Assembly: GCF_905373215.1 (NCBI RefSeq)
Contig: NZ_CAJPRT010000010.1
Span: 1 to 64,000, forward strand
Direction of reading: 5' to 3'
DNA length: 64,000 bases
DNA from: an uncultured Campylobacter sp.
GTDB lineage: Bacteria > Campylobacterota > Campylobacteria > Campylobacterales > Campylobacteraceae
A model generated the notes under the pieces. The model was not told the DNA's origin and searched no databases. It was given only the letters and a program-made list of their open reading frames with translations. The translations under genes were made by a program, and so were the position numbers. Within the stretch, counting starts at the first letter, position 1. Every line of letters begins with the position of its first letter. This document shows positions 63,602 to 64,000 of this stretch, one piece after another.

Positions 63602-64000
63602 GGCGTCACCCCCATCCATTGCGGCACTTCGTGCTCGTGGCATTCGGTACACATATTCGTAGATGCCTTGTGCTCGGCATGGCATTCGTCGCAGTATAGC
63701 GTAGGACCGTCGTGGACGGAGTTGTGTGGATTGGCCTTTAGCGTATCCATAAATTTTAGCCTCAAAGCGAGCTGCTTTTTGTCGCCGTGGCAGCTGATAC
63801 AACCCTTGTCGCCGATGCTTTTAAATTTAGACGGATCGCTTCCTTGATTTACGTGGCAATCGACGCAATCAAACGACAAATGCTCGTGATGAGGTTTGAT
63901 TTTGTATTTTGCCCGAAGCTCATCTGAAACGACTATATTCGTGGCGTTGGCGTCATTAGCGCTCGGCGCACCGAACAAAGTCGCGATGAAACAGCACAGA
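63598..64000 (-). CDS. fccB: Tetraheme cytochrome c (FccB-like), start beyond the window
   Basis: The frame is open to the right edge; the visible upstream residues (LCCFIATLFGAPSANDA) are the end of a signal peptide, so the true start lies just outside. Four CxxCH sites (CVDCH, CISCH, CDECH, CTECH) and several extra His ligands are seen in ~126 residues, as in the heme domain of soluble fumarate reductases and small tetraheme cytochromes. It overlaps the quinol dehydrogenase gene by 4 nt (ATGA). A flavin subunit, expected just upstream, is outside the window. Confidence 0.8.
   Translation of the reverse strand, partial: LCCFIATLFGAPSANDANATNIVVSDELRAKYKIKPHHEHLSFDCVDCHVNQGSDPSKFKSIGDKGCISCHGDKKQLALRLKFMDTLKANPHNSVHDGPTLYCDECHAEHKASTNMCTECHEHEVPQWMGVTP

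Noticed and set aside
63602..63802. 67-codon N-terminal extension of the NapC/NrfH-like protein
   Set aside because: It lies inside the upstream cytochrome gene in another frame and would bury the membrane anchor; ATG 63601 overlaps the stop as ATGA.

Overview
The window comes from an epsilonproteobacterium of the genus Campylobacter, most likely an oral, relatively G+C-rich species (C. gracilis-like). That placement is an inference from remembered gene order. htrA-cbpA-hspR-kefB, rseP/pgsA/SDR/dapA/M16/pyrD, hemL with its small membrane neighbours, rplI-hslV-hslU-era, the cts (natural transformation / type II secretion-like) operon and ftsW-murG all match neighbourhoods known from C. jejuni. 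The density is typical of a small bacterial genome, with many 1-, 4- and 8-nt overlaps. Unusually, there are many 300-1500 bp intergenic stretches full of AAATTT/TTTTAAAA words and degenerate tandem repeats.

Layout. 1-4101 (-): 5' part of a giant exported repeat protein, probably an autotransporter adhesin, running off the left edge. 4964-9911: stress block htrA (-) and divergent cbpA-hspR (+) under a recognisable HspR (HAIR-type) operator, then a KefB-like antiporter. 10190-14985 (-): a decaying or hypothetical zone holding a membrane-protein gene broken by an in-frame stop and a frameshift, a methyltransferase with two frameshifts, small uncharacterised genes and an ABC-ATPase stump. 15234-23283 (-): yggS-rseP and pgsA-SDR-dapA-M16 protease-pyrD; PyrD carries a very unusual ~370-residue Lys/Ser/Ala/Asp-rich tail. 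23637-29310 (-): a membrane protein with a ~290-residue low-complexity insert, an AtpZ-like protein, hemL, cytochrome c, a sensor kinase and a response regulator. 29637-32660 (+): hup, tRNA-Leu(CAA), biotin carboxylase, a small charged protein and bpt. 33118-36240 (-): a beta-propeller protein, lptB, tsaE and an S4-domain protein. 36329-41401 (+): argG, rplI, hslV, hslU, era.

41464-50902 (+) is a nine-gene operon encoding an envelope-spanning machine: PilM/GspL-like protein, PilO-like protein, PilP-like protein, secretin, ExeA/MshM-like ATPase, TPR protein, one extra periplasmic protein, GspE-type ATPase and GspF-type platform protein. Its order matches the Vibrio MSHA biogenesis series I-J-K-L-M-N-E-G. 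In Campylobacter this machine (Cts) drives DNA uptake. No pilin gene is present here. 51023-57099 (+): ftsK (apparently with an ATA start codon), a 1.5 kb non-coding repeat region, ftsW-type gene and murG. 57331-58242 (-): a membrane-anchored Sel1/Hcp-like protein. 58577-62246 (+): htpG under a CIRCE-like HrcA operator, then an OprD-type porin. 62930-64000 (-): NapC/NrfH-type tetraheme quinol dehydrogenase and tetraheme cytochrome, resembling FccC/FccB, with the latter running off the right edge.

Functional themes are heat-shock control (two different repressor operators), DNA uptake and envelope biogenesis, cell division/peptidoglycan, and anaerobic respiration. The most unusual observations are the PyrD tail, the ATA-initiated ftsK, the intergenic arrays with 32-33 bp periodicity, and the MSHA-like arrangement of the cts operon.
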